Notes under the pieces: model-generated | Databases searched by the model: none | What the model saw: the letters and a program-made list of their open reading frames with translations, nothing else | Told to the model about the DNA's origin: nothing | Assembly (NCBI RefSeq): GCF_019279795.1 | Contig: NC_056732.1 | Location: forward strand, 1,076,159,740 to 1,076,223,739 | DNA length: 64,000 nt | From: Protopterus annectens | Lineage: Eukaryota > Chordata > Ceratodontiformes > Protopteridae | Direction of reading: 5' to 3' | In this document: positions 22,341 through 33,600 of the stretch, one piece after another | Position numbering within the stretch: position 1 is the stretch's first letter | How the letters are laid out: each line of letters begins with the position of its first letter | Position numbers and translations under genes: made by a program

Positions 22341-23081
22341 TCACAACCTGCAGCATATACAATAATTCCAAGCCATCATTATTATTATGACTCCTAAAAC
22401 TACCAACACCAGATGTATTAACCAATTTAACAGTTTGGTTCCAGATGACCACCCTGTGAATATGTCCCACCAATTATGGGCAGTGTCATCTTGCATTTTT
22501 TCATTCAATTTTGCTAATTTATCTTTTACTATTATACTATTTAGTTCATGAAGTAATATGCCATGGTTATGATGATCCAAGTAATATTTAAGATAGTCTG
22601 TGTCCTGTATTATTTCTCTTAACTTGTCTAATGACAAGGTAATGTTAGGAAATTGAATCATTTCGTATTTCCATTGGAATTTTTTCATTACTTTAGTACT
22701 GGTAGAAAACACATAGGTTTCATTTTCCCAGGTTAAATGCATGATATTACTGATAAATCCCACAAAGGGTGTTTGCTTGTATTTTACCACTGGTTTATTT
22801 GAAACTACACATACAAATTGTTGTGCCACTTCGACAAACATTTAAAAATTTGAAGGCAATATTGTCCATTTGCACATATTTACAGAATGTTGTAAAAAAC
22901 ATGGTTCATAAATAGGAGAATGCTGTCCACACATGAAACCATTCATAGTATCAGTACAATGTTTTAACATGTGAGTTTTGTTATCCATATCTCTGTAATT
23001 TCCTTCAAGTTGACGTAACCAGAGTTCAGTATTGTTATAGGTAGCCAAGAATATTATGGGTAATACCATGAATTGACACAT
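22341..23081 (-). pseudogene. ERV-A env, C-terminal (transmembrane subunit) part
   Basis: Two adjacent minus-strand frames, 23081-22842 and 22841-22341. The first has a cluster of cysteines (HCTDTMNGFMC and PCF). The second has helical stretches, N-glycosylation sites, a pre-membrane W-rich patch (NWWDIFTGW) and a hydrophobic anchor (LVLVVLGVIIIMMAW) near its end, followed by a short Cys-containing tail. I do not see the CX6CC motif of gamma-type envelopes here. A frame change occurs at the border and the upstream part is separated by a LINE insertion, so the gene is inactive. Confidence 0.7.
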
Positions 23082-23089
23082 TACTATTT

Positions 23090-25325
23090 GTTTTCATAGG
23101 TTCATAGGTAGGTACTAGGCTATCAGCCCTAGGGCCAATACAAGCCTAGCCAAAAAATGTACCCCGGCTTTTGCCACCCAAGAAAATTATTTTCCTGTGC
23201 CCCTGTCGAGCAGAGCCACAGAAGTGATCCCTGGGGTGAATTTCCCATTTCCCATCCAATCATCAAGATTTTTCTTGAAGAGTGCTAAGGAGGAGCTCTG
23301 TTTGACATAGATAGGTAGTCTGTTCCAGAGTATGGGAAGTCTCTGGGACAGGAATCTATCCCTCCAGCATGTTCTGTTTATTGTGGTGACAAGGTTTAGG
23401 TCCCTAGAGCATGTAGCTTGGAGGGATTGGGATTTCTTTAAGTGGAGCATGTCCAACAGCTCTGCGTTTGACATAGCTTTGTATGTTAGGCAGAGATCGC
23501 CTCTGAGTAGGCGATATGTGATGGAGTAAAGCTGTAGTTTTTTGAGATGGTCTGCATAGGGCATCTGTTTGAGGCCAGTAATACTCTTTGTGAGGTATTT
23601 CTGTGGTCTTTCCAGTTGTTGTAGATGTCTTGTGAGGTACATACCAAAAGGGGCGTTGTACTCTGTAATGGGTCTAATGAGTGATGAGTAGAGGGGAACA
23701 ATGACCTCTTTTTTTCTGGATGAGAATCCTTTTGTGATGAGATGAGCCACGTAGAAGGATTTTCTGACCACTGTGGCGATGTGATTATCAAATGAGAGAC
23801 TACTGTCCACCTGTGTCCCAAGGTCTCTTATCACATTTTCGGCATTAAGTAGACTACCAGCTATGTGGTAGTTCATGGGTACAGAGTTTTTACCAAAGGG
23901 GATGACAATACACTTTTGGCATTGAGCTTCAGGCCATGGCTTTGACACCAGGTATCTGTCTCAGTGAGGCCCTTTTGTAGTTTGTCCACATTGTTAGGAA
24001 TTTCGATTATGGCTCCTAGTTTGCAGTCATCTGCAAACTTTGATAGCCAAAGACCTTCTGTATTGGCCTGCACTTCAGAGAAGTAGATACCAAACAGGAG
24101 AGGACCCAGGACTGAACCCTGTGGTACTCCACTTGTCACTGGTCTGATGTCGGATTTGGAATCCGCTACTTTCACAGTGTGGGTTCTGTCCATGAGCCAG
24201 TTGACAACCCATCTTGTGACATAGGGATTTATACCTAGTTTAGTGAGCTTATCTATAATTCCAGAGTGGGGGATGGTGTCGAAAGCCTTGGCGAGATCTA
24301 GATAAGCTGTGTGAACCATTTTACCCTCATCTATGGCTTTGGTGACTGCTTCAAAGAAGTCAATCAGGTTTAGGAGACATGATCTGCCTTTTACAAATCC
24401 AAACTGGGTAGGGTCCAGAGTTTGGAGATTACCAATGTCTTTGTTTATGAGTTCCACTATGATACGTTCCATGGCCTTGCAGACCAGGCTCGTCAGGCTA
24501 ATGGGGTGGTAGTTCCCGGGGTCCTTTGTGAAGTGGGATAACCGTCGCTGTGCGCCATTCAGTGGGTACAAAGCCTGAGGTGAGGCTATGATTGAACATG
24601 GTACTTAGGTAGGGTGCCAGTTCATTCTGTAGTTCATGTAGAACGCAGCCTGGGATATTGTCAGGTCCCATGGATGCTGTGTTCTTGGCTTTGGAGAGTG
24701 TGTTTTTTACCTGTGCAGCCGTGATTATAGGAACTTTGCATTCTTCCGGTATAGAGATGGGCCCTCTAGGGGTGAGAGGGGGGTAAAGTTAGCACTGAAC
24801 CTATCTGCTAGGATGTTGGCAATATCAGTTGGTTCTGTAAATTTAGTGCCATTGTGCTGTAACTCAGAGCAGATCTGAGTGTTCCCATTTAGATTCTTGA
24901 CATAGCTATAGAATGCTTTGTGGCTGTCTTTAGAGTCAGTGGCAATTTTGTTTTCGTAACTAGCTTTGGAGGATTTTATGAGGGATCTCAGCTTCTTACT
25001 GAGGTTGACCAGGGAGTTCCTCCAGTCATGGGATTTTACTCTTTTTTGCAACAGTTTCTTTCTTCTGTTGTTGAGTTTGTTTATGGCAGAAGACCACCAG
25101 ATTGGCTTCCTTTTTTTGGAGGATAACATCTTGGTTCTATTAGGGATAGCATGATCCATGCACTCGTGTAAGTGCTTATAAAGTGCATTTGTGTAGGATT
25201 CGGCAGTCATACCTCTATTGTCCGTCTGCATGGGTGTCATGAAGTTTGCCACTTCTGTCTTAAGAAGTGTGAAGTTGGTTTTGGAGAAGTTTTTTACGAT
25301 GGTTTCCCTAATTGGGGTTTTGTTA
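23090..25325 (-). mobile_element. CR1/L2-like LINE, 5' truncated, inserted in ERV-A env
   Basis: Minus-strand order: pre-RT region (25252-24725), RT core (24571-23873), C-terminal domain (23948-23187), then the 3' tail to about 23090. The RT shows AYLDLAKAFDTIPH, GVPQGSVLGPLLF and KFADDCKLGA, placing it in the Jockey superfamily (CR1/L2-like). The 3' end has GGCTAGGCTTGTATTGGCCC and CCTATGAACCTATG repeats. The endonuclease and ORF1 are absent, a normal 5' truncation. Only a few frameshifts are needed, so this is the best-preserved LINE copy in the window. No target duplication is clear. Confidence 0.88.
23187..25252 (-). pseudogene. LINE reverse transcriptase ORF2, frameshifted
   Basis: Three overlapping frames (25252-24725, 24571-23873, 23948-23187) together cover the pre-RT linker, RT and C-terminal domain. 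The catalytic FADD box is intact. The C-terminal domain has the family block CWRDRFLSQRLPILWNRLP, also found at 5380, 44530 and 63410. Breaks lie at about 24725-24571 (frame lost) and about 23900. A live copy of this family could mobilise the tail-sharing SINE at 47596. Confidence 0.85.
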
Positions 25326-26600
25326 CATTATAATACGTAACTTTTCCTGTACACTAATTGTGCTCACACTGAGTCTGTTCTGTGAACAATCTTATCCAAC
25401 TAGTGGGCAGGATCCACCTGCTGCATAGTTGTCACCACATGTACACATTTTTTAACATTAACTTTGTCTGTAACTCATTTTGTTGCATTTTAACATACAA
25501 CGACTGTAAAGTACATTTTGTCCAATCTACAAATATAGATATGTTAGTATCAAATTACAATCTATCAACGATACATTGTAATGATTTAAAAAAAAACCTT
25601 GATACCGTACATTTTATTTATATACCAAATAGTAGGATTCCATTGTGCTTGTAAATGTACAAATTGTAATATGTCTTGTCCTGCTAGTTTTAATATTTCG
25701 TAAAATTTCAACATCCACAGCATTTAGGGTTCCCAATCCTGCTCCTACACTCCCTAAAGGTGTGTCATACCAAGCTCTTTTAAATCTGCATCCTGTTTGT
25801 TTAAAACTTGGAAACATAATATTGAAGTGTAATATTGTTTTTTGGTATTGTTGTCCTATCATAGTACAAGTGGATGGTATTTTTACCACTTGATCCATAT
25901 GAAGTAATGGCTTATTACCCAGAATGGTAAGTATTCCGACCCATGGTCCTTTTCCTTGTACTTTTGTGCTATTTGTACAAATAAACAGAGTATTGGTAGG
26001 AATTTTACCTTTTTTCTTCTCCTGTTGAATTTATTTTTATTTTTGTGTTATTGTCTATGCACTGTGACATTTTATGTCTAATGTCTTGGCTGGTCCACTT
26101 TGTTACATCTTCAGGGAGAATGTGCAGCATCTAATAGAAACTGAGCTGTTTACTGAAATGTTTACATCAGTCTTTGTCTCTTCTTCTACGTTTATGAATG
26201 CCTGACCTTGTTTGGCTAACCATGCCATTATATTTGTGTTGAATGTTATGCTCCCAAAAACAGATTTTGTTTGCATTTCACAACTGAAACTGTCTTGTGT
26301 TCTATTTCGTGTACATTTTCCCAACCAAGCTTTATTCATGAACTGTTGTAATAAACAACCTTGATTCCCTCTGTTTGGCATTCTACCAAAAGGAGTCCAC
26401 TGAGCACAATACTTACAATAACAATCACGTTCTTCATTTTTATTAAAACGGGTTTGTCCTAACAACCTCTTTGGGAGTACTTTCAATAAACTTAGCACCA
26501 TGCTTGGCATTCGGTCTTGTATGCTGTTTCTAAAAAAACAGAAACATAAACTTTATTGAGCATCTGCCTTCCCTTCTTTCAAAGGCGATGCATTTTGCTG
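25326..26600 (-). pseudogene. ERV-A env, surface subunit and start of transmembrane subunit
   Basis: Frame 26510-26103 holds a Cys-rich segment with a CxxC (CKYC) and several N-x-S/T sites, as in retroviral surface glycoproteins. Frame 25898-25614 has RFKR, a furin-like site, followed by a G-rich stretch (SVGAGLGTLN) that would fit the start of a transmembrane subunit. Order and position after integrase support env. Frames are broken between 26100 and 25900 and after about 25700. The LINE at 25325 separates it from the 3' part. Confidence 0.65.
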
Positions 26601-26679
26601 CTGATCACTGAAAACGATGACTCATTTGATCCCCGTGAAATAGCAATGTTTTGTTTTTCTTGTTTTGTTTGACCTTATA

Positions 26680-27860
26680 GACTAAATGTCCTATTTTTTT
26701 CTGTTACTTCGAAAGGTCCTTGCCAATTACTATCCCATGGATCATCCGTCTGGAACGTTTGAACTAATACCTTTGTTCCAGAGGGAAGGTGTTGTTCCTG
26801 TTATTATTATTCGGACCTTTTTCTATAAATGGAATGCTTGCTCCCTTGCCAAGTAATCCCATTGTTCTGTGATGTCTTTTAACCATTTTTCACAAAAGGT
26901 AGTTGTGTGGGCATTTTTCTGCCTGTCATGATTTCAAATGGTGAAATCCCTGTTTTGCTATTTGGGGTAGCTCTTACCCCTAGCAAAATTCCTGGCAAGT
27001 ATTGTACCCAGTCCCATCCCTTTTCCAAGCATGCCTTTTTTAATCTTTCTTTAATGGTTCTGTTCATTCTCTCGACTATTCAGTTGGATTGTGGATGGTA
27101 GGGTACATGAAATCTTTGTTGTATTCCTAACAAATTACACATTTGTTTGATTAGCTGAGTGACAAATTGTGGCCTGTTATCAAACTCGATAACCCGTGGC
27201 CATCCCCAATGGCAAAAAATGTTTTTCCATAAAGCTTTTGCTGTTGCCATAGCGGTTGCCTTTTTGGTAGGAATTGCTTCCACTCACTTTGAAAACACAT
27301 CTACCACTACTAACAAGTAGCGATACCTTTCTTTTGCTGGTGGTAATGGTCCTGCATAGTCTATCTGAACAGCATACCATAGCCCATCTGCTGGCATGAC
27401 CCTGTGTAACTGAGGCTTTTTACTTTTGGCATTAACCTGTAAATAGATTAAGCACTCTTCTAAAACTAGCTTACACAACTTTTTTAAAGCTGGATTCCAA
27501 TACTTTTCTTTGATCACTGGCCATAACTTTTCACTGCCTACATGTCCTAGTACCTGATGACTGTATTTTACCAACTGTTTTGCTAGCTGATATGGCAGAT
27601 AAGGTAATCTTAATCCTTTTGTAGTGAGATAGACCCAGAATTCTTTAGGTGGTATCCCTTCTATCATGCATTGACTAGTTTCTTCTTCCAAACCTTGCTG
27701 CTTTTGTATTCGAACCAAATCCTCAGTGATATCCCTGGCTTGGTTTAATACGCTAACTTGCTTTACTGCTTCAACTGATTTTAAATCTGGATACAACTGC
27801 CATCCTGTCTTTGCTGCCTGTTTGGCTAAGGCATCTGCTTTTGCATTTAATTTGAACACT
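26680..27860 (-). pseudogene. ERV-A integrase
   Basis: Frame 27859-27284 has the HHCC-type zinc-binding region (HQVLGH...ECL) and the first catalytic Asp (VQIDYAGPLP). Frame 27283-27080 has the second Asp (EFDNRPQF) and HPQSN. After an in-frame TGA at about 27079, the frame 27075-26879 gives VERMN with the catalytic Glu. A GPY/F-like block (WQGPFEV) follows around 26720-26700. The catalytic triad is visible, but stops and frame changes break it. The fixed order after RNase H confirms pol. Confidence 0.8.
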
Positions 27861-27964
27861 TATGAGGTGAGTTTGATGGGCTTTTACCTTTAAGGTACTG
27901 AATTGCCCTTGTACACTCTTTTGCCATATGGTTTTCCATATATTTTGTAAAACTTCTGCATGTT

Positions 27965-28394
27965 TCAGTGGTTTCCTGCACTGTCTACAAAACCTCTATG
28001 AGCCCAAAGATGCATGTATAAATGTAATGAGTTTACCACATATACACTATCAGAGTAAATATTGACAGGATTATAGTGCTTTAGTACGTACAGTACTGCT
28101 TCCAATTCAGCCCTTTGGGCTGACATGTGACCCAGGAGCTGCACCAGCTCTGGAACTCCCAAGTCTTCCTTTTCTGGTATAAGTGCAAATCCTGTCACAT
28201 ACTGACCATTTTCCCAGTACCTGGCTCCATCTACAAAGACCGAGGGCAAAAAATGATTGTAGTCTGGTGATATGGGGGACATTTCTGGCTTCATCAGATT
28301 GCCAATGCAGTTACGCTGTTTTCTCTCATATCCCAGCAAGTTGGACAAGTAATATGTTTCTCCTGCTTGAATGATTATCTGTTTTGTAGTAAAA
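27965..28394 (-). pseudogene. ERV-A RNase H domain
   Basis: The minus-strand frame shows VFVDGARYWE (first Asp), AQRAELEAVL (Glu) and IYSDSVYVVN (Asp), the retroviral RNase H pattern. It follows the 33-bp repeat array without leaving the frame. The frame is lost at about 27965, before the integrase zinc domain. Confidence 0.8.
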
Positions 28395-28890
28395 GCAGTC
28401 ATCCACCTAGCAAATACTGCACTGAAAGTAGTTATCCACCTAGCAAATACTGCACTGAAAGTAGTCATCCACCTAGCAAATACTGCACTGAAAGTAGTCA
28501 TCCACCTAGCAAATACTGCACTGAAAGTGGTCATCCACCTAGCAAATACTGCACTGAAAGTAGTCATCCACCTAGCAAATACTGCACTGAAAGTAGTCAT
28601 CCACCTAGCAAATACTGCACTGAAAGTAGTCATCCACCTAGCAAATACTGCAATCGAAAGTAGTCATCCACCTAGCAAATACTGCACTGAAAGTAGTCAT
28701 CCACCTAGCAAATACTGCACTGAAAGTAGTCATCCACCTAGCAAATACTGCACTGAAAGTAGTCATCCACCTAGCAAATACTGCACTGAAAGTAGTCATC
28801 CACCTAGCAAATACTGCACTGAAAGTAGTCATCCACCTAGCAAATACTGCACTGAAAGTAGTCATCCACCTAGCAAATACTGCCTGGCTG
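28395..28890. repeat. 15-copy 33-bp minisatellite inside ERV-A pol
   Basis: Units of 33 bp (GTAGTCATCCACCTAGCAAA + TACTGCACTGAAA) start at 28395, 28428, 28461 and so on; fourteen are full and the fifteenth diverges after TACTGC. One unit (28626-28659) has an extra base (CAATCG for CACTG). On the minus strand each unit encodes the same 11 residues, MTTFSAVFARW. It lies where pol has its RT-RNase H connection, and the element's own sequence (ISQAVFARWMT, then AFTTKQ) flanks it. Copies are nearly identical, so expansion is recent. Confidence 0.95.
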
Positions 28891-30044
28891 ATACCATCAG
28901 TAATCGTGTTCATTTCAAAACTGTCTACTAGTACTTGTACTGCGTGATGTGGTGTCTGCACTATTATGGATGAAAAGACTGTTAGATATTCTGTCTGTTT
29001 GATTCCCTAATATATGGCCAATAATTGCTGAATACAGGGGTGATATCCCTTCTCTACCGGAGTCATTTTGTGACTACAAAAGGTAACTCATTTTAAAGTC
29101 TTTTGTGATCTTTTATCTCCTCCATGTGGCCCTTCTTGTAATAACACCACTGATACTGTGTTTTTCCCTGCCGCCACTTGTAAAACAAACAGTAACTTTG
29201 AAGTTGGCCCTATCAATTCTGTAGCCCTTGCCAATTTCTCCTTCATAGCTGTGAAGGATTCTTCCTCTACCACACCCCGTTCTAGAGTGCTATTATTTTT
29301 TTGCACAGATAACATGTTATACAGAGGTCCTGCTGTGTGTGCATAGTCCTCAATGAATTCTCTGTTGTAGTTCATGATACCCATGAATTTATGCAAATCC
29401 AAGATAGTCATTGGTTTTTGCATTTGTAAAATACCTTGTACTCTTTGTACACATGGAGATCTCCCCAAGGGATTAATAATGGTTCCTAAGAATTTGACTT
29501 CTTGTGAAAGAAATTGTATTTTTTCACTCTTTACCTTAAATCCTGCCTCCTGCAGTGTTGTGAAAACCTCTTTTAATTTTTTCAAATGCTGCTGTACAGT
29601 TTCCGACTGCACCAGAATGTCATCTATGTAATGGAGCATCGATCCGTCCATTTCTAGCCCTTCCAAGATTTTGCCTACCATCTGATGGAAGATTACTGGA
29701 TTATTTTGAAACCCTTGCGGTAACCATGTCATAAGATACTGCTGATTATTAAAGGTAAAGGCAAATTTTGGCCAATCCCTTTTTCTTAGTGGCACATCAA
29801 AACATCTATTTGCCAGATCGATGACTGTGAACCACTGGCTTTGTGATTTTATATTTGCCACTAATTCGGGAACTTCTGTAATTAAATGCACCATAGGGGT
29901 AGTGTATTGATTTACATTTTGCAGATCTATGACTAACCTGTAGCTACCATCTTTTTTCTTAACTGGCCAGATGGGTGAGTTTGCCGGACTTTCACGTTTT
30001 ACTATTATACCTGCCATTTCCCAATCTGCTATGCACTTTTGCAT
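28891..30044 (-). pseudogene. ERV-A reverse transcriptase
   Basis: The long frame 30044-29088 has WPVKKKDGSYRLVIDLQNVN, FTVIDLANRCFDVPL, LPQGFQNNPVIFHQ and the catalytic HYIDDIL (two Asp), then FLGTIINPLGRSP: fingers, palm and start of thumb. At 29160-29088 it reaches the connection region (VAAGKNTVSVVLLQEG). The frame then shifts and continues to the minisatellite (TPHHAVQVLVDS at about 28940-28900). The RT core itself has no stop. It would have copied viral RNA into DNA; now it is separated from its other domains. Confidence 0.85.
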
Positions 30045-30499
30045 ATGTTTCTCTGCTTCTTTTGGTATTGGTATTGCTTTTGGAAAGGTGGCATAAAATC
30101 CAGCACATTTCCTAGTTCTACTGGAATTTTCAGTTTTCTACAATCTGTAGTTTCTGCAGTGTCTCGTCCATTTGTATGGTGCAGCATGAAAATACTTCTG
30201 CGCACTTCCATATTATGCCATTTGGCACATCTATGACCAATCCAATTTTATTCATAATATCCATATCTATAATGGTTGATGCACAAGAATGGTGCATTAA
30301 AAAAGATCCCTGTATGCCTTCATCATTTGGTGTAAACCATATGGACACATTTCTACTACCCCCTGCTATGCAGCCAGTGCCGTTAAAACCTGAAATACAT
30401 GTTCTCTTTTTAGGATCTGGTGGAAGTGATCTGTTAGTAACCGAAACAGCTGCTCCCATATCCAATAATACATTTTCCATAAGGATCCCTCTACCCAAA
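30045..30499 (-). pseudogene. ERV-A protease, 3' part, and pro-pol link
   Basis: Frame 30498-30130 contains VLLDMGAAVSV, the aspartic protease active-site block with D(M/T)GA. ERV-B interrupts the gene at 30499/39905; the upstream part is at 39905-40036. The link to RT (30130-30045) changes frame. Confidence 0.75.
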
Positions 30500-31239
30500 T
30501 GTCAGAAAAATATGTATTAATGTATGTGTTTAGTGCTTATTAGAAGCTAAAAGGGTTAACACATTTCATTCTGTTTTATGTACAGCTTAGTTTTGTATGA
30601 AACTACAAGATGCTTTCTGAAACTGCAAGATGTTCTCTGACCTAGTATTTGCTAGCACAGCAAAATTCATGTTTATGCCTTTTGGAAATTTACTGAGAAG
30701 CAGGTGATTATCTAATAGGTCAGGAAAATAATGAATAGAACAATACTGTTTTCTATAATGTTATTGAACTTGAACAATCAGCTCTGTTCGTGTTATGAGA
30801 ACATGCACAGCTGCAGAAAAAGATAGATACAGTTGAACAAAGACTGCTTGAAGAAATTAACTATAATCTGTGCTTGCTTTGTGCTCGAATTAGCCATAGT
30901 ACCTTGAATGGTAACATCATATAGTGAGAAGTTGTATCTAACCGGTGGTCTCCAAGGCCACGTTGTTTTTCTTAGGAAGTTTTTCTTAAACTTGAAAATG
31001 TCAGCAGAAAATCATGGACAAACAGCTGCTATGAAATAATATTGTAAGAACTTGTGATTTGTTACGTCAGCTTAGTAGGCAATGTCTTGTAAGAAATGTA
31101 TAAGAATGGCTTCACTTCCTGATTCTAGTTAGACAAACTCTGTATTAGCACGTTTTTGTCTCCTTGCTGCAAGAATTAAAGTGCCTTAACCTGAACCTGC
31201 CATGTGTTGATCTTTTTGAAGTTGTTTTTTCCTTTGACA
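30500..31239 (+). repeat. ERV-B 5' LTR
   Basis: 740 bp, TG...CA. TATA-like TATAAG at 31099-31104 and poly(A)-signal-like AATTAAA at 31174-31180 give a U3-R-U5 layout. Confidence 0.92.
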
Positions 31240-31242
31240 AAT

Positions 31243-31260
31243 TGGTCCTTCAGACCGGAA
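31243..31260 (+). promoter_or_regulatory. ERV-B primer binding site, tRNA-Tyr type
   Basis: TGGTCCTTCAGACCGGAA starts 3 bp after the LTR. From memory of vertebrate tRNA-Tyr 3' ends, 15 of 18 positions match (mismatches in the middle AGA). Confidence 0.6.
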
Positions 31261-31679
31261 ACTCTCACTTCGCCTCAGGTCAGATGGGCCAGGTGGCATG
31301 AAACCGTACGGGGAAGAGACCACATTGGTTCTTATGCTCTGAAAGCTCTCCGACTGAATTGTCGTTCAAAAGAGGCCAGCCACTGTTCTGATTTGCGACT
31401 GGAGGACGAGTTAACGGTTTTTCCTCGAACCAGACAATCAATCACAGAAGCTCAGGTAAGGTGAGATTTACCTTTTTCTGTTTTAGATCAGGGACTCGAT
31501 GTGCATTGTCTGTCAGGAGATTTGTCTTGTATTTGTCAGGGACAGGAAGATTGCAATCTTGTCATAGATCAGGGAAACAGAATAGGTAGGCAGTTATTCT
31601 AGATAAACTGTGAAAAAGAGAAATTGTGGTACCATGTAAAATAAGAAGGGTTACGTAACATTTTTACAGTTAGAACAAT

Positions 31680-33098
31680 ATGGGAAATAGGTGCACAAAA
31701 AGATCCCAAGATCCGCCATTAACTGAAGATGCAAAATACATGCAATTACAGCGTGCCGACAGTGTTAGGTACTATACAAAATGGGTTAATAAATATGAAT
31801 TTGATGGCAAATTAGAAAAATCCTCACTTATTAAACTTGTCAAATAGCTTAAAACTGATGCAAAAGGTCAGGTAAAAAAGCAACGTCTGTTAGGCATTCC
31901 TCAGGCACACAGGTGGATTGAAGAAGCGAACCGTAGGGAACAAAAAAGTAATAATTCAAAAGCAATGTTTCTAGATAAAGAGGACAATAATTTGGTAATA
32001 GCATCAGCCCCTCTGCCCCCTCCGCTTCCCTTACCAGAATATGAAGTGAGTGGACAAGCTAGTCCATCTCTGCTATACCCGGCTGTCCCTGTGAAGCCAA
32101 GACCATTTGTCAGAGATCCCGTTGAGACTAGGTCTCGAACACGTAACTTAAGAGGGGATATTGAGTTATATCAAATGAACAAAAATTCACGAGCTATGAG
32201 TGAAGAAGAGATATGTCCGCTTATAGAATTACCAAATCCTCAGGTAGGACAGGAAGGGCAGGACTCAACTCTCCTGGTATATAGACCGTGAACACCGGAA
32301 GACATCCAGAAAGCTACAGAGGGAATTCCCCATCCAAAAGTTAATTTTAGAAAATTCTTAGAAGACTTACAGGGCATGAGGTTAAGTTATCATTTAAATA
32401 GAGAAGAAGTAGAAAAAGTAGTTAGACAAATTGTAGGTCCAGATTGACACATGATCAGTGGCAACTGGAATCCCCATGACACAGAACACAAGCCACTCCC
32501 ACATAGCAACGCAGAGCTGGATAACAGAGTAAAAGGTCTTACAGACCGAATCTCTGAGAAATGGAAGCCTAGGGCAGACTGGACTTGCATTAATCAATGC
32601 ATCCAACAAGAAGGTGAAATTGTTGACAGATATTACGCTAGATTATTAGAGTGTTTTAATAACCATTGTGGAATGCACGTACCTGAAGACCAAACACATG
32701 ATTCCCCGTATGAGCAGCAGCTAAAGAATGCATTTTTAAAAGGCAGTATTTTGCCTATAAGCAGCTTTATTACAAAGCACATGGTAGACCATCATACAAG
32801 TAGATTACAGTCACTACTTGAATACGCTAGACATGCCGAAAGGCATTTTAACATTAAAAAGAAAAAGAAAGCCCAAGTATTTTCTGTAGAAGATGGAGCA
32901 GAAGTGTATGTAGTACAGTCCGGGAAAAAGGGCAAGAAAAATGCCCAGGGAAACAAACAATCTGATAAGCGATCAGAGGAGTTTGAAGAGAGAAAGAAAA
33001 GGGGTGAATGTTTCAAGTGCAGAAAAAAGGGACATTTAGCAAGGGATTGCAAGCAAAACAAGAAGGTAACCATGGAAGATAAGGAGGGTGAGGACTGA
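31680..33098 (+). pseudogene. ERV-B gag
   Basis: ATG at 31680 (MGN, an N-myristoylation-type start). One frame runs to TGA 33096-33098, with internal stops at about 31845 (TAG), 32289 (TGA) and 32445 (TGA). Order: a matrix-like N-terminus; a proline-rich linker with PLPPPLPLPEYE (PPxY-like late-domain surroundings) near codons 110-120; a capsid region at 32300-32850; a K-rich stretch; and one zinc knuckle CFKCRKKGHLARDC near 33010-33050. A single knuckle is typical of gammaretroviruses. Apart from the three stops the frame is unbroken. Confidence 0.85.
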
Positions 33099-33101
33099 CT
33101 A
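33096..33101 (+). promoter_or_regulatory. gag stop in a readthrough-type context (TGA CTA)
   Basis: The gag stop TGA is followed by CTA, and the same frame stays open for about 75 codons towards protease. TGA-CTA is a well-known leaky context, and gammaretroviruses make Gag-Pol by stop readthrough. Confidence 0.55.
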
Positions 33102-33600
33102 TATGATAGTCAAGAATCACTAGAAGGGAATAACCAAGAAAAGACAAATGCAAGTATGATAGAGGGAGTAGAGGATGTGACAGAAGAAATAGAGGAAGTG
33201 CAAGAAATCACAGATAGTGAGGAAAGTGAAATTTTAGACTTTGCATTATTGAGCCTAGAGCTCTACTTAGTAGATACGAAAACCGGAAGTTACACTTCTG
33301 GTAGAGGGGAGGGAAGTTAAATTTCTGTGTGACTCAGGGGCATCACGGACCCTGATACATCCTTCCAAACTACCAGAAAATTCAGAGTCACTCGATTACA
33401 TATTAGTGAAAGCTGCTAATGGACAGCTGTATTGGGAGCCACTCTCCCGTAACATAGCAATAACTGACCCCATTCAGGGATGACCCAGAAAAGCAAAATT
33501 GTTGTTTCTGCAAAATGCCCAGTAAACCTTTTGGGCAGAGATCTTATGCAGATATTTGGCATAGCAGTAGTTCCAACTATGCAGGGTATGGAAGCACAGC
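33099..33600 (+). pseudogene. ERV-B protease
   Basis: After the gag stop the frame is acidic and Glu-rich (33099 to about 33318). A +1 change near 33300 leads to the frame holding FLCDSGASRTL, the active-site Asp-Ser-Gly, at about 33328-33360. The end of protease (LLGRDLM) is back in the gag/pol frame from 33480. Two compensating indels therefore split it. Confidence 0.75.

Noticed and set aside
28371..28931. Plus-strand frame of 186 codons with HPPSKYCTES repeats, and a possible CRISPR-like array
   Set aside because: It is the antisense of the 33-bp pol minisatellite. Units are contiguous with no unique spacers, so not a CRISPR array.
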